Shown: positions 1-9,427 of the stretch, piece by piece
How positions within the stretch are numbered: the first letter of the stretch is position 1
Layout: the number at the start of each line of letters is the position of its first letter
Assembly: GCF_004682015.1 (NCBI RefSeq)
Contig: NZ_SMLM01000001.1
Location: forward strand, 1,922,001 to 1,986,000
Reading direction: 5' to 3'
Origin: Ramlibacter henchirensis
Lineage (GTDB): Bacteria; Pseudomonadota; Gammaproteobacteria; Burkholderiales; Burkholderiaceae_C
Length of the DNA stretch: 64,000 nt
Translations under genes and position numbers: made by a program
Notes under the pieces: generated by a model
What the model saw: the letters and a program-made list of their open reading frames with translations, nothing else
Databases searched by the model: none
Told to the model about the DNA's origin: nothing

Positions 1-1780
1 GATCCTCTTCCTCGTACTTGCCGTGCACCGTGAGGTAGGCGGATGGACGGGATCTCAGTGGCCGGTAAACGTGGCCCAGTACATGAAACTCGATGGGAGC
101 TCGCCGTCGCGCCGCTTCGTGCGCGGTCGCCTCGAGCACGTCCGCGCCCTTGATGCGGCTGAGCGCCCCCACGACGACCACTCTGAGCGGCGCGTGTTGC
201 GCGCGGACGGCAGGTTGCGGCTGCGGCAGATCGGCGTCGGGCGGAATGTCTGTATGGCCGACCACCACCACGCGAGCGCCGGGCGCGAACCCGCTGATGC
301 GACGCGCTGCATCGTGGCTGGGCACGAAGACATGCCGTGCGCCGCGCAATAGCTCGGCATTTGCAGCGCGCCATTGCGCCACGGTGCCGGCTCCGCCCGG
401 CGCAGCCATGTCGGGTGGGCAACAGCGGCACTGCCCGGCGGCGAGCTCGCCGACGTAGCGGTCGCGCCTGCCAGTGAGGGAAATCCACGTGCAATAACTG
501 TAGTAGTCATGTGCGGTGAAGTCGTACGCCAGTCCAAGTACGCGCGGCAAGTCCCGGATCGAGGGGTCGTGGCCGATCAGGTGGTGGAAGTGGACATGCC
601 GGACACCCAGCGCGCGCAAAACGTCGCAGAGCCTCTCGTATTGGTCCGGGAGCCGGAATGCCAATTCGAATTCTTCGGCGTCCCCGGCCAAGCGCAGAAG
701 GACGCGCCTTCCCGAGGCCGGCGTGAGCACGAGGAAGATCGCCTGATCGGCAAGGTGCTTGGCCAGTTCGCCGACGTGGCGCATCGTGCCCCCCGACCGA
801 TCGTGGGTGACCGCCAGGACTACGGGCAGACCGCATTCCGTGATGCGCGCCACGTCCATGGCCAACCGTGCAGGCCGGGCGGGATCAGCCCGGATGAATG
901 CCAGGATGTCGCCCTCGTAGTTCGGATGCAGCCGACGCATGGTCTGCATTGCAGCTTCTTCGCGGGGGCGCTTGCTGACTCCGAAGCTGACGCCTCCCGT
1001 GTGCAGAACGAAGGTGTCCAGCAGGTGGAGATTGCGCCAGCCCGCAGCGGCGGCCCTTTGACAGAAGTCGTTCTCCTCCCCGTAGCCCTTTCCGAAGTTT
1101 TCGGTGTCGAAAAGGCCGATCTCCTGCAAACAGTCCCGGCGGATGTACATGCAGAACCCTACCCCCGTCGGGACATCGATCACCAGACCCGGGTTGGTGC
1201 GCGCGCACAGGCCGTCCAGGCGCGCGGTGGTGTAACCGGCCGGCATGCGGTTGTCCCGGCAAAACCGGGGATAGCTGCAGATCGTGGCATTGGTCGAAAG
1301 GGGCGTCACCGAGGCAACGCGTGCGTCCCCGTAAGCTGCCGCGCGCATGCGGTCAAGCCAGTCATTCGCGACCTCGGTGTCGCTGTTGAGGAGCACGACG
1401 TCGCTGCTTGGGTTGAGCGCCATTCCCCGGTTCACAGTCCCGACGAACCCCAGGTTCTCTGAGTTTTCCAGAAGCACGATTCGGCGATCCGCGGCGGCCC
1501 GCTCGCGCAGCCATGCCGTGATTTCGGGGTCCGGACTGGCGTCGTTGATGACGACCAGCCGGTAAGGAGTGCACACGGGACTGGCCAGCACCGAATCGAT
1601 ACACAGTCGGGTGTCGGCCAAACCCCGGTACACGGGCACGATGACGTCCACCGGATTGGCGTTCGGTTGCACAGGGCGGGGCTGCAGGGCGGGCGCGGAC
1701 CGGGCGCGTCCGACCAGACGGCCAAATTCGCGCTTGGGCGACGAAAAGAAAGAGGTCATGGATCGGAGGCGTGGCTGCAT
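1..1780 (-). CDS. Partial two-domain glycosyltransferase (GT2 + GT4-like), 3' end beyond window
   Basis: The frame opens at an ATG at 1780 and is still open at base 1, so 593 codons are visible and the C-terminus is outside. Residues about 44-290 are a family 2 (GT-A) domain: first strand VDVIVPVYRG, nucleotide loop VVINDASPD, metal-binding LLNSDTEV and the acidic GYGEENDFC segment. From about residue 320 a GT-B half follows, ending in view with VVVVGALSRIKGAD and YLTVHGKYEEED, which resemble the nucleotide-binding half of GT4 enzymes. Such fusions usually build a polysaccharide or LPS repeat on the cytoplasmic side of the membrane; the donor sugar cannot be read from sequence. An in-frame ATG at 1759 is equally possible, as neither has a clear Shine-Dalgarno. 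It lies 127 bases downstream of another glycosyltransferase on the same strand. Confidence 0.85.
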   Translation of the reverse strand, partial: MQPRLRSMTSFFSSPKREFGRLVGRARSAPALQPRPVQPNANPVDVIVPVYRGLADTRLCIDSVLASPVCTPYRLVVINDASPDPEITAWLRERAAADRRIVLLENSENLGFVGTVNRGMALNPSSDVVLLNSDTEVANDWLDRMRAAAYGDARVASVTPLSTNATICSYPRFCRDNRMPAGYTTARLDGLCARTNPGLVIDVPTGVGFCMYIRRDCLQEIGLFDTENFGKGYGEENDFCQRAAAAGWRNLHLLDTFVLHTGGVSFGVSKRPREEAAMQTMRRLHPNYEGDILAFIRADPARPARLAMDVARITECGLPVVLAVTHDRSGGTMRHVGELAKHLADQAIFLVLTPASGRRVLLRLAGDAEEFELAFRLPDQYERLCDVLRALGVRHVHFHHLIGHDPSIRDLPRVLGLAYDFTAHDYYSYCTWISLTGRRDRYVGELAAGQCRCCPPDMAAPGGAGTVAQWRAANAELLRGARHVFVPSHDAARRISGFAPGARVVVVGHTDIPPDADLPQPQPAVRAQHAPLRVVVVGALSRIKGADVLEATAHEAARRRAPIEFHVLGHVYRPLRSRPSAYLTVHGKYEEED

Positions 1781-1907
1781 GTTGCGTGGCGACTGCCGCA
1801 CACGGCGCGCCTGACAGGCTCGACAGGATAGTTTCGAAACCAAACGGCGCCCAGGAATAGCCCGCCCGCGTGTTGCGTTCCAGCCGGCAGCCGGGCGGCA
1901 GCCGCCT

Positions 1908-2903
1908 TCATGCGGGCTCCGCGGTGCATCTCATGAAAGGTGAAGGCAAGGACCTCTCCAGGATGTCCTCGACCGTCAGCGACTCGAAGAATCGGCCACG
2001 AGGCACGATCCCGAACAGCTCGTACCGCGGCTCATAGATGCCTTGATCGCCCCACACCCAGCTCGCCCCCGGCGGGCACTTGCGCATCGGATGCGTGGGC
2101 CCGAAGACGCCGGTGACCCGTCGGTTGACGGCCGCGGCCAAGTGCATCAGCCCCGTGTCGGTCGTGATCACCCGGGCGGCTTGGCGCAGGACCGCCGTGG
2201 CCTCGGCCAGGTTGGTGCGCCCACAAAGATTCGTTCGCCCCGAGCCCGCGAAGCGGTCGTAGTACCCGGCTTCGGAAGCCGATCCCACGAATGCGACCGG
2301 ACTGCGCGCCGCGCAGGCTCGCACGAGTTCGCCGAACAAGCTGTCCGGCATCCGCCGCACCTGCGACTTCTCGTTGGCGTTGTCACCGCCGCTGTTGATC
2401 AGGACCACCGTGGCCGGGTCACAGGTGAACGCCGACAGCGCCGGGCCGTCCAGCGCGACGTCGTCCCTCGCGACAGGCCAACCTGCAGCCTCCAGCAAGT
2501 CCAGGTAGTAGTCGATCTCGTGCCGCAAGGCTGCGTACGGAGCCGTGTGCGTGAGCAACATCCCTTCGTGCGCACGACGGCGGAACCCGACGCGCATCGG
2601 CACCCGCGACACGCGCGCGAGCAGCGAGAAGATCCAGTGCTTGTCCAGCGTGAAGACGCAGTCGTAGCCGCGCAGCATCGGAAGCACCTCCGGCAGGCGG
2701 CGCGCCTGTCCGCCATAGAGGATGGATTCATCGAAACCGATCACCCGGTCGATGTGCGGATTGCCTGCGAGGATCGCCTTGCAGCGGTGGCCGGTAAGAT
2801 AGTCGATCGATGCGCCCGGCAGCGCGCGGCGAAGTTGCCGCACGAGGGGCGTCGTCATCAGAATGTCGCCCAGCGCACCGATCTTCCAGAGCAGGATCTT
2901 CAT
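1908..2903 (-). CDS. Glycosyltransferase family 9 (heptosyltransferase-like)
   Basis: A protein of 331 residues. The N-terminus KIGALGDILMTTPLVRQL is the family 9 signature (ADP-heptose:LPS heptosyltransferase fold), and the C-terminal donor domain carries VVLINSGGD and the TDTGLMHLA motif. Family members transfer heptose or related sugars to the LPS core or to other surface glycans in the cytoplasm. The ATG at 2903 is chosen because the family signature begins at residue 2, although the open frame extends further upstream. It is divergent from the GT4 gene at 2976, with 72 bases between the starts, and upstream of the two-domain glycosyltransferase on its own strand. Whether the product is a core heptosyltransferase or an exopolysaccharide enzyme is not decidable here. 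Confidence 0.88.
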   Translation of the reverse strand: MKILLWKIGALGDILMTTPLVRQLRRALPGASIDYLTGHRCKAILAGNPHIDRVIGFDESILYGGQARRLPEVLPMLRGYDCVFTLDKHWIFSLLARVSRVPMRVGFRRRAHEGMLLTHTAPYAALRHEIDYYLDLLEAAGWPVARDDVALDGPALSAFTCDPATVVLINSGGDNANEKSQVRRMPDSLFGELVRACAARSPVAFVGSASEAGYYDRFAGSGRTNLCGRTNLAEATAVLRQAARVITTDTGLMHLAAAVNRRVTGVFGPTHPMRKCPPGASWVWGDQGIYEPRYELFGIVPRGRFFESLTVEDILERSLPSPFMRCTAEPA

Positions 2904-2975
2904 CGCATTTGCCGCCGCACTATACGGCCGGGACTGTCGTTTTTTTGAGCGGGGCTGCTGCCCCGGTCTCGCGCA

Positions 2976-4154
2976 GTGAGCGTCACGGGCGCGCCGGCCG
3001 CCGCCGTCGTCCACGAGTGGCTCACGGACTGGGGCGGCTCCGAGGACGTCACCCGCGCCATGCTGGCCTGCCTGCCGCAGGCGCCGCTGTTCGCCACGAT
3101 CGACTTCCTCGCGCCGCAGGACCGTGCCCGCCTGGGCCCGCGTGACATCCACACCACGTTCCTTCAGCGCGCGCCGGGCGTCCGCAAGCGCTTCTGGAAC
3201 TACCTGCCCGTCACGGCGCTGGCGGTGGAGACGCACGACGTGCGCGCGGCGCAGCTGATCGTCTCCAGCTCGCATGCCTTCGCCAAGGGCGTGCTCACCA
3301 CCGCCGAACAGCTGCACGTCAGTTACGTGCACTCGCCCATGCGGTACGCGTGGGACCTGCACCACGAGTACCTGGCGGATTACCGCCTGGACCGCGGCGC
3401 CAAGGGCCTGCTGGCGCGCTACATGTTCCATCGCCTGCGGCAGTGGGACCGCCAGACGGCCCACAACGTCGACCTGTTCCTGGCCAATTCGCAGCACGTG
3501 GCCCGGCGGATCTGGCGCGCGTACCGCCGGCCCGCCAAGGTGCTGCATCCGCCGGTGGCCATCGGCCGGTTCGCGTTCGAACCCCGCAAGGGCGACCACT
3601 ACGTCACGGTGTCGCGGCTAGTCTCGTACAAGCGCATCGACCTCCTGCTGGAGGCGTTCCGCCGGATGCCGCAGCGCAAGCTGGTGGTGATCGGGGACGG
3701 CCCCGAGGCGCCGCGCCTGCGCGCCATGTGCCCTCCCAACGTCCAGATGCTCGGGTACCAGCCCGATGCCGTCGTGCAGCAGCACCTGGGCTCGGCCCGG
3801 GCCTTCCTGTTCGCCGCGCACGAGGACTTCGGCATCTCTCCGATCGAGGCTCAGGCCTGCGGCACTCCGGTCATCGCCTACGGTGTCGGTGGCTCGCGCG
3901 AGACCGTGCGAGACCTGCGCAGCGTCACCTCGCCGACCGGCCTGCTGTTCGACGACCAGACGCCCGAAAGCGTGGCGGCCGCCGTGGAAGCCTTTGATGC
4001 GGCTTCCATCGATCCGCATGCCTGCCGCGAGTGGGCGGAAAGGTTCGATGAGCGGCACTTCCGCGAGGGCTTCGCCTTGCTGCTGGACCAAGCCTGGTCG
4101 GCGTGGTCGCGGGCCCCGGACTCGGTGGAACCCGCCCTCTTCTCCACCCGTTGA
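2976..4154 (+). CDS. Glycosyltransferase family 4
   Basis: A 392-residue GT-B enzyme starting at GTG 2976. The acceptor half opens with VVHEWLTDWGGSED, and HSPMRYAWDLHHEYL is typical of mannosyl- or rhamnosyl-transferases of surface polysaccharide clusters. The donor half has the strand YVTVSRLVSYKRID, the IGDGPE loop, and the EX7E element in HEDFGISPIEAQACGTPVIA. It probably adds one sugar, from a nucleotide-activated donor, to a lipid-linked glycan on the cytoplasmic face. Its stop overlaps the TTG start of the next membrane protein by four bases (TTGA), pointing to translational coupling of glycan assembly and ligation. Confidence 0.9.
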   Translation: MSVTGAPAAAVVHEWLTDWGGSEDVTRAMLACLPQAPLFATIDFLAPQDRARLGPRDIHTTFLQRAPGVRKRFWNYLPVTALAVETHDVRAAQLIVSSSHAFAKGVLTTAEQLHVSYVHSPMRYAWDLHHEYLADYRLDRGAKGLLARYMFHRLRQWDRQTAHNVDLFLANSQHVARRIWRAYRRPAKVLHPPVAIGRFAFEPRKGDHYVTVSRLVSYKRIDLLLEAFRRMPQRKLVVIGDGPEAPRLRAMCPPNVQMLGYQPDAVVQQHLGSARAFLFAAHEDFGISPIEAQACGTPVIAYGVGGSRETVRDLRSVTSPTGLLFDDQTPESVAAAVEAFDAASIDPHACREWAERFDERHFREGFALLLDQAWSAWSRAPDSVEPALFSTR

Positions 4155-5809
4155 ACGCTGCTGCTCCACGCCTGTCCGCGCCGCAGATGTGGCGAGTGCA
4201 CGCGGCCACCGTGCTGGCCGCCCTGCCCTGGCTCAATCCCTTTGCCCATGGGCCGATCAGCGCCGCCGTGCCCTGGCTGACCAGCCTGGTCGTCGGCCTT
4301 GCGCTGTGGACGCTGGCGCTGCGCAGCAGCGCGAGACCGCCTTGGCGGCTCGCCTGGGCCCTCGCGCCGATCCTGATCTGGGCCTGGCTGCGCCAGCTGC
4401 CGCTGCAGCAGGAGACGGTGTTCCTCGCAGGAGGTCTGGCCCTGTTCTTGGTCGGCGCCGCGATCGCCCGCGACGACCATGTGAGTCGGGGAGTGTGCAG
4501 TGGGCTGCTGCTGGCCGCTTTGCTGACGGCGCTCTTCGGACTGCTGCAGTACTTCGGGCTCTCCGCCCCGTTCTCGCCCTGGATGAATGCCGCGGATGCA
4601 GGGGAAGCCTATGGCAACCTGCGGCAGCCGAACCAGTACGCGTCGCTGTGCTGGCTCGGCATGGCGGTGCTGCTCTGGGGGGCGCACCGCCTGCCCCGGG
4701 GGGTGGCGTTCGCCTTGGCCGCACTCCTCGCGATCGGCAGCGCCGCGTCGGTGTCGCGCACCGGGATGCTGCAGGGGCTCGTGCTGACGGTGCTGTCGGC
4801 CGCGTGGCCGGGGCCGCAGCGCCGCTTCCGGCTGCAGCTGTGCGCGGTGGCGGCCCTGGCCTATTTCGGCGCGACGCTCATGCTGCCCTTCGCCCTGCAA
4901 GCGGCCACCGGCGCCTTGCCGGCCCGAACACTGTGGGGCCGCATCGGTGGAGGCGAAAGCTGCAGCAGCCGCCTCGTGCTGTGGTCCAACGTGCTGCACC
5001 TCATCGCCGTCAAGCCCTGGGCCGGGTGGGGTTGGGGTGAGCTGGATTTCGCGCACTTCATGACGCTCTACCCGGGAGAGCGCTTCTGCGACATCCTGGA
5101 CAACGCCCACAGCCTGCCGCTGCACCTGGCCGTGGAGTTGGGCGTCCCGGCGGCGCTGGCCATCTGCCTGGGCGGGGCCTGGTGGATCCTGGCGCAGCGC
5201 CCCTGGAAGGAGCGGGACCCGCGCAAGCAACTGGCGTGGGCGCTGCTCGCGGTCATCCTGCTCCACAGCCTGCTCGAATACCCGCTCTGGTACGGGCCGT
5301 TCCAGCTCGCGACCGGGGCGGCGTTGGGTTGGCTGCTCGCATCGTCCGAACCCTCGCCGGCGATTGCAGCGCGCAGGTTTCCTGCGGCCGCGGCGCTGAT
5401 CGTCGCTTTGTTCGTCGCGGCCGGCTACGCGGCCTGGGACTACGTCCGAATCAGCCAGATCTACCTGCAGCCCGCACAGCGCAGCGCCCGGTGGAGCGCT
5501 GACCCGCTGGGGCATGCACGGCGTTCCTTTCTTTTCGGGAAGCAGGCGCGGTTCGCCGAACTTGTCCTGGCGGACCTGAGCCGGGAGAACGCCGAGCGCA
5601 TGTACAGGCTGTCATCGGAGCTGCTGCACTATTCGCCGGAGCCGCGCGTGATCGAGTGGCTGATCGAGAGCGCCACGATGACCGGCCGGGAGCAGGAGGC
5701 CGTGCTGCACCTGGCGCGGTACAAGGCCGCCTTTCCCACCGACTATGCCGCGTGGCGGCAATTGCAGGGCCGCATGCCGCCGCCTGCGGCCCGCAACCGT
5801 CAGGGCTGA
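4151..5809 (+). CDS. O-antigen ligase / PglL-type oligosaccharyltransferase (Wzy_C family)
   Basis: A polytopic inner-membrane protein with about ten hydrophobic segments in its first 430 residues. The [10 protein letters not shown] segment and the periplasmic loop containing [15 protein letters not shown] match the Wzy_C/PglL family, in which the conserved histidine of that loop is needed for moving an undecaprenyl-linked glycan to lipid A core or to a protein. After the last helix a soluble tail of about 115 residues resembles the Wzy_C_2 extension of PglL enzymes, which favours protein O-glycosylation over O-antigen ligation. The start is uncertain: TTG 4151 overlaps the preceding stop, while ATG 4187 would remove 12 residues. 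Its 3' end overlaps moaC tail to tail by ten bases. Confidence 0.82.
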   Translation: MNAAAPRLSAPQMWRVHAATVLAALPWLNPFAHGPISAAVPWLTSLVVGLALWTLALRSSARPPWRLAWALAPILIWAWLRQLPLQQETVFLAGGLALFLVGAAIARDDHVSRGVCSGLLLAALLTALFGLLQYFGLSAPFSPWMNAADAGEAYGNLRQPNQYASLCWLGMAVLLWGAHRLPRGVAFALAALLAIGSAASVSRTGMLQGLVLTVLSAAWPGPQRRFRLQLCAVAALAYFGATLMLPFALQAATGALPARTLWGRIGGGESCSSRLVLWSNVLHLIAVKPWAGWGWGELDFAHFMTLYPGERFCDILDNAHSLPLHLAVELGVPAALAICLGGAWWILAQRPWKERDPRKQLAWALLAVILLHSLLEYPLWYGPFQLATGAALGWLLASSEPSPAIAARRFPAAAALIVALFVAAGYAAWDYVRISQIYLQPAQRSARWSADPLGHARRSFLFGKQARFAELVLADLSRENAERMYRLSSELLHYSPEPRVIEWLIESATMTGREQEAVLHLARYKAAFPTDYAAWRQLQGRMPPPAARNRQG

Positions 5810-6288
5810 ACGAAGCTCCCCGACTTGCCCCCGTGCTTTTCCAGCAGCATCACGTCCCTGATCGTCATGCCGCGGTCCACCGCCTTGCACATGTCGTAAA
5901 TGGTGAGCAACGCGACCTGCACGGCGGTCAGCGCTTCCATCTCCACTCCGGTGGGGCCGACCGTTTCGACCGTGGCGATGCAAGTGACCGCCGGGCGGAT
6001 GTCGCCCCGGCCCTCCTCGGATGAAAACTCGACCGCCACCCGGGTCAGCGCCAACGGATGGCACAAAGGGATCAACTCGCTCGTCTTCTTCGCGCCCTGG
6101 ATCCCGGCGATGCGGGCCACGCCCAGAACGTCGCCTTTTCGCGCCGTGCCCGTCTGGATCAGCTCAAGCGTCCCCGGTAGCATCTCGATCCGGCCGCGAG
6201 CCACCGCCTTGCGATGGGTCGCGGCCTTCCCGGCCACGTCCACCATGTGGGCCTGGCCCTGTTCATCAAAGTGCGTGAGTTCACCCAT
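5800..6288 (-). CDS. moaC: Cyclic pyranopterin monophosphate synthase
   Basis: MoaC converts the 3',8-cyclo-GTP made by MoaA into cyclic pyranopterin monophosphate, the first stable intermediate of molybdenum cofactor synthesis in the cytoplasm. The 162 residues are normal for the family. Visible landmarks are [18 protein letters not shown] near the N-terminus, [11 protein letters not shown] in the middle, [17 protein letters not shown], and [10 protein letters not shown], which contains the conserved catalytic aspartate and lysine pair. No other moa gene is in the window, so the gene stands apart from its pathway here. It is convergent with the ligase gene and divergent from the pilin accessory gene. 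Confidence 0.96.
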   Translation of the reverse strand: MGELTHFDEQGQAHMVDVAGKAATHRKAVARGRIEMLPGTLELIQTGTARKGDVLGVARIAGIQGAKKTSELIPLCHPLALTRVAVEFSSEEGRGDIRPAVTCIATVETVGPTGVEMEALTAVQVALLTIYDMCKAVDRGMTIRDVMLLEKHGGKSGSFVQP

Positions 6289-6343
6289 GAATCAACCATC
6301 TTCTGCCGTTCTTTCCCATGATACGGCCGCCGCGGGCTGGCCC

Positions 6344-7090
6344 ATGCGTGTGCGCGCTGCGCTCGTGCACCTGGGGATCAGCCTGCTCGTGGCGACCGCG
6401 GTCGCGATCCTGGTGTTCGCGATCTGGTACCCGTACCCGTACCGCGAAGTCTCTGGAGGCCGCGACCTCTTCCTGCTGATCATCTCGGTCGACGTCGTCC
6501 TCGGGCCGCTGCTCACGCTGGCGGTCTTCAACATCCGCAAGCCGCGCGCCGAAATGCGCCGCGACATCGCGGTGGTCGCCCTGCTGCAACTGGCCGGATT
6601 GGGCTACGGCCTATGGACCGTCCAACAGGCCCGCCCGGTGCACCTGGTCTTCGAGATCGATCGCTTCCGCGTCGTGCACCGCGTGGACGTTCCGCCGGAG
6701 CTGGAGGCGAAAGCGCCGGCAGGAATCGACGTGGCCCCGCTCGGCGCACCCACGCCGCTATCGATCCGCACCTTCCGCAACGAGAATGAAAACATGGAGA
6801 TGACCATGGCCGCGTTGCAAGGCGTGCAGCTCGCCGCCAGGCCCGACCTGTGGGAACCTTATGCCGACGGCAGGGATCGCATCCTGCGTGCCGCCCGTCC
6901 CGCCGCCGACCTGCTCAAGCGGTTCCCGAACGAGCAGGGCCTCGTGCAACAAGCCGCGCAGCGGGCCGGCCGTCCACTGGGCCAACTGGCGTTCCTGCCG
7001 CTGATCGCCCGCAAGGCGGAAGGCTGGACCGTACTGCTGGACGCGCGCACGGCCGAGATCGTCGACTACCTGCCCCTGGATTCCTTTTGA
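6344..7090 (+). CDS. TfpX/TfpZ-family type IV pilin accessory protein
   Basis: The product resembles TfpX/TfpZ accessory proteins, small inner-membrane proteins that help particular type IV pilins to be assembled or stabilised. It has three hydrophobic segments in the first 110 residues (the first at about residues 6-30, before YPYPYREVSGGRDLFLL), then a soluble periplasmic-type domain of about 130 residues ending in IVDYLPLDSF. ATG 6344 is preferred because MRVRAALVHLGISLLV looks like the family N-terminus; an in-frame ATG at 6287 would add 19 residues and overlap the moaC start on the other strand. No pilin gene is visible beside it, so the partner must be elsewhere. Its stop overlaps the TTG start of the M48 protease gene. 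Confidence 0.75.
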   Translation: MRVRAALVHLGISLLVATAVAILVFAIWYPYPYREVSGGRDLFLLIISVDVVLGPLLTLAVFNIRKPRAEMRRDIAVVALLQLAGLGYGLWTVQQARPVHLVFEIDRFRVVHRVDVPPELEAKAPAGIDVAPLGAPTPLSIRTFRNENENMEMTMAALQGVQLAARPDLWEPYADGRDRILRAARPAADLLKRFPNEQGLVQQAAQRAGRPLGQLAFLPLIARKAEGWTVLLDARTAEIVDYLPLDSF

Positions 7091-8589
7091 AGTTGACACC
7101 CGTTCGCCGAGCCGCCGTCGCCCTCCTGGCGGCGGCGCTGCTGGGTCCGCCACCCGCGCTGGCCCAGCTCCCGACGCTCGGCGACGCCGAAATGAGCACC
7201 TCCGCCGAGCGTCGCCTCGGCGAGAAGATCGCCCGCGAGCTCTACCGCGACCCCGACTACATCGACGACCCGGTTCTGGTCGAGTACGTGCGGGCGATCT
7301 GGGAGCCTCTGCTGCAGGCCGCGCGCTCGCGCGGGGAGCTGACATCCGAGCTGGACGAGCGCTTCGCCTGGCAGGTGCTGCTGGGCAAGGACCGCAGCGT
7401 CAACGCGTTCGCCCTGCCCGGCGGCTGGCTGGGGCTGCACCTCGGGCTGGTGAGCGTGACGACGACGCGCGATGAGCTGGCGTCCGTCCTCGCGCACGAA
7501 TTGAGCCACGTGACGCAGCGGCACATCTCGCGGCTGGTCAACCAGGAAAAGCGGCAGGCGCCGCTGATGATCGCCGCGATGATCCTGGGCGCGCTGGCGG
7601 CCCGCAAGAACTCGGACGCGGCCAACGCCGTGCTCAGCGGCAGCCAGGCGGTGGCGGTGCAGAACCAGCTCAATTTTTCGCGCGAGATGGAGCGAGAGGC
7701 CGACCGCGTGGGCTACGGCGTGCTCACGCAGGCCGGCTTCGACCCCGCCGGGTTCGTGTCCATGTTCGAGAAGCTGCAGCAGGCCTCGCGCCTGAACGAC
7801 AGCGGCGCCTACCCCTACCTGCGAACCCACCCGATGACGACGGAGCGCAGCGCGGACCTGCAGGCACGGCTGCAACTCACCTCGCGCGAGCGCACCGACG
7901 TCTCCTCGCCCGCGGCCCTGGAGCATGCGTTGATGGCGGCGCGTGCGCGTGTGCTCTCCAGCGGCGGAGTCGACGGGCAGCGGGCGCTCCTGTCCGAAGC
8001 GGCCAGCCTGCAGGCCGGTGCGCCGTCACTTCGCCGCGCGGCCGCGCTCTATGCCGGCAGCCTCGCGGCCTCGCGCATGCGTGACACCGGCCTCGCCGTG
8101 ACGTACGCGCAGCGGCTGCTCGACGAGCAGCGCGAGGTTCCGGCCGCGGCTCGCCAGGCCCGCCTGCTCCTTGCCGAAGTGTCCCTGGCGGGCGGGCGCA
8201 CCGAACGCGCGCTGACGCTGCTGGATGCTGTCTCGCGTTCACGTCCGGAGCTGCTGCTGCGCGCCCAGGCGCGACTGGCGTCCGGCGGCGCGAGCGAAGT
8301 CGCGCAATTGCTGCAGTCCTGGGTGGCGACGCAGCCGCGGGATGCGATGGCCTGGCAGGTGCTCGCCGCCGCTTACCACTCGCAGGGGCAGACGCTGCGA
8401 GCCGTCCGCGCGGAGGCGGAGGCGCAGGTCGCGCTTCTCGATTACGCGGCGGCGGTGGACCGGCTCAAGGCCGCACAGGACCTGATGCGCCGGGGCGCCG
8501 CAAGCGGCGACCACATCGAGGCGTCGATCATCGACACCCGCACGCGGCAGGTGGAATCACTTCTTCGGGAACAGGCGCTCGAGCGCTGA
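7087..8589 (+). CDS. Periplasmic M48 metalloprotease with TPR tail (BepA-like)
   Basis: A 500-residue protein with an N-terminal signal peptide ending near LAQLP. The zinc site is complete: HELSH with histidines 137 and 141 and catalytic Glu138, plus the third ligand Glu204 in EREAD. The C-terminal 230 residues are alanine- and leucine-rich helical repeats of TPR type, the layout of BepA/YfgC, which degrades or chaperones stalled outer-membrane proteins such as LptD at the BAM complex. The start is taken as TTG 7087, overlapping the previous stop as TTGA; TTG 7093 is a close alternative. The 3' end overlaps the convergent holin-like gene by 33 bases. Confidence 0.88.
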   Translation: MKLTPVRRAAVALLAAALLGPPPALAQLPTLGDAEMSTSAERRLGEKIARELYRDPDYIDDPVLVEYVRAIWEPLLQAARSRGELTSELDERFAWQVLLGKDRSVNAFALPGGWLGLHLGLVSVTTTRDELASVLAHELSHVTQRHISRLVNQEKRQAPLMIAAMILGALAARKNSDAANAVLSGSQAVAVQNQLNFSREMEREADRVGYGVLTQAGFDPAGFVSMFEKLQQASRLNDSGAYPYLRTHPMTTERSADLQARLQLTSRERTDVSSPAALEHALMAARARVLSSGGVDGQRALLSEAASLQAGAPSLRRAAALYAGSLAASRMRDTGLAVTYAQRLLDEQREVPAAARQARLLLAEVSLAGGRTERALTLLDAVSRSRPELLLRAQARLASGGASEVAQLLQSWVATQPRDAMAWQVLAAAYHSQGQTLRAVRAEAEAQVALLDYAAAVDRLKAAQDLMRRGAASGDHIEASIIDTRTRQVESLLREQALER

Positions 8590-8910
8590 ATCGATCACCA
8601 CGCCGATGGCGGAGTAGATCACCGAGCCCACCAGGGCCGGCAGGAACCCCTTGACGTTGAAGCCCTCGAGCACGGTGGCCGCGGCCCAGAACATCAGGGC
8701 GTTGATCACGAAGAGGAAAAGCCCCAGCGTCAGCACCGTGACGGGTAGCGTGAGCACCACCAGCGCGGGCCGCACCACCATGTTGAACAGGCCGATCACG
8801 AAGGCGGCGACCAGGGCCGCGGTGAAGTTCCGGACCTCGACCCCGGTGTACACGTAGGCCACGAAGAGCAGCGCCATCGCGCTGAGCAGCCACTTGGTGA
8901 TCAGCTTCAT
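8557..8910 (-). CDS. Small holin-like membrane protein (PF04020 family)
   Basis: 117 residues with four predicted hydrophobic segments and the family element FVIGLFNMVVRPALVVLTLP followed by VTVLTLGLFLFVINALMFW. Members are called 'phage holin family' but are widespread single-copy inner-membrane proteins of unknown role and no phage gene is near this one. ATG 8910 is chosen because the hydrophobic protein begins there; an in-frame ATG at 8928 would add six residues. The tail ALERLFPKK is coded opposite the end of the M48 protease gene. Confidence 0.85.
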   Translation of the reverse strand: MKLITKWLLSAMALLFVAYVYTGVEVRNFTAALVAAFVIGLFNMVVRPALVVLTLPVTVLTLGLFLFVINALMFWAAATVLEGFNVKGFLPALVGSVIYSAIGVVIDSALERLFPKK

Positions 8911-8989
8911 CGCGGCCGAGGATAGCATCGGGTTCGCCTCGCCCGCGCTGCCGACGAGCCGGGGCTATCATGCCTGCCCACCCGCAGCC

Positions 8990-9427
8990 ATGGCCGGAAT
9001 CCACATCACCGACATCGAGTCCGCCATCAACTGGTGGCGCGATCGCGCGCCCTCGCCCGACGGGGTGACGCTGGCGCCGCAGCTGCGCGCCTTGGCGGAG
9101 GTGTATGCGCTGATGGTGTACTACCACGAGGACGAGGCCGACGAGCGCGGCTTCCCGCCCGCGGCCTATGCCGCCTGGAAGGCGTGGTACGACAGCACGC
9201 CCGACACGCCGTGCATCGCCATCTGCTCCACCAGCCAGGGCGACGAGATCTGCAAGGGATGCGGGCGCACCTTCGAGGAAGTGCAGCTCTGGCCGGAGAT
9301 GAGCCCCGCGGCGAAGCGGCAGACCTGGCGGCGCATCACACTGCAGGGCAACGCCTGGCGCTTCAACCGCTACGCCGAGCGCGCCGCCGAGAAAGCGGCG
9401 CCGGGCCAGAAAAAAGAGCAGGGCTGA
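8990..9427 (+). CDS. DUF3717 + DUF1289 cysteine-containing protein
   Basis: 145 residues. The first 70 (HITDIESAINWWRDRAP and the following VYALMVYYHEDEADERGF) resemble DUF3717, a short helical domain found in Burkholderiales. The second half begins PCIAICSTSQGDEICKGCGR, the DUF1289 pattern of four conserved cysteines that probably bind a metal, followed by EEVQLWPEMSPAAKR. The function of either domain is unknown. The ATG at 8990 is the first that leaves the DUF3717 part intact. Its stop overlaps the start of the next small gene (TGATG), so the two proteins are probably made together. Confidence 0.82.
   Translation: MAGIHITDIESAINWWRDRAPSPDGVTLAPQLRALAEVYALMVYYHEDEADERGFPPAAYAAWKAWYDSTPDTPCIAICSTSQGDEICKGCGRTFEEVQLWPEMSPAAKRQTWRRITLQGNAWRFNRYAERAAEKAAPGQKKEQG

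Noticed and set aside
374..1462. Plus-strand frame of 362 codons at the left end
   Set aside because: It is the complement of the two-domain glycosyltransferase, whose motifs are continuous on the minus strand.
8557..8910. Prophage remnant because of the holin-type family name
   Set aside because: The family is chromosomal and widespread, and there is no integrase, capsid, tail or lysis gene near it.
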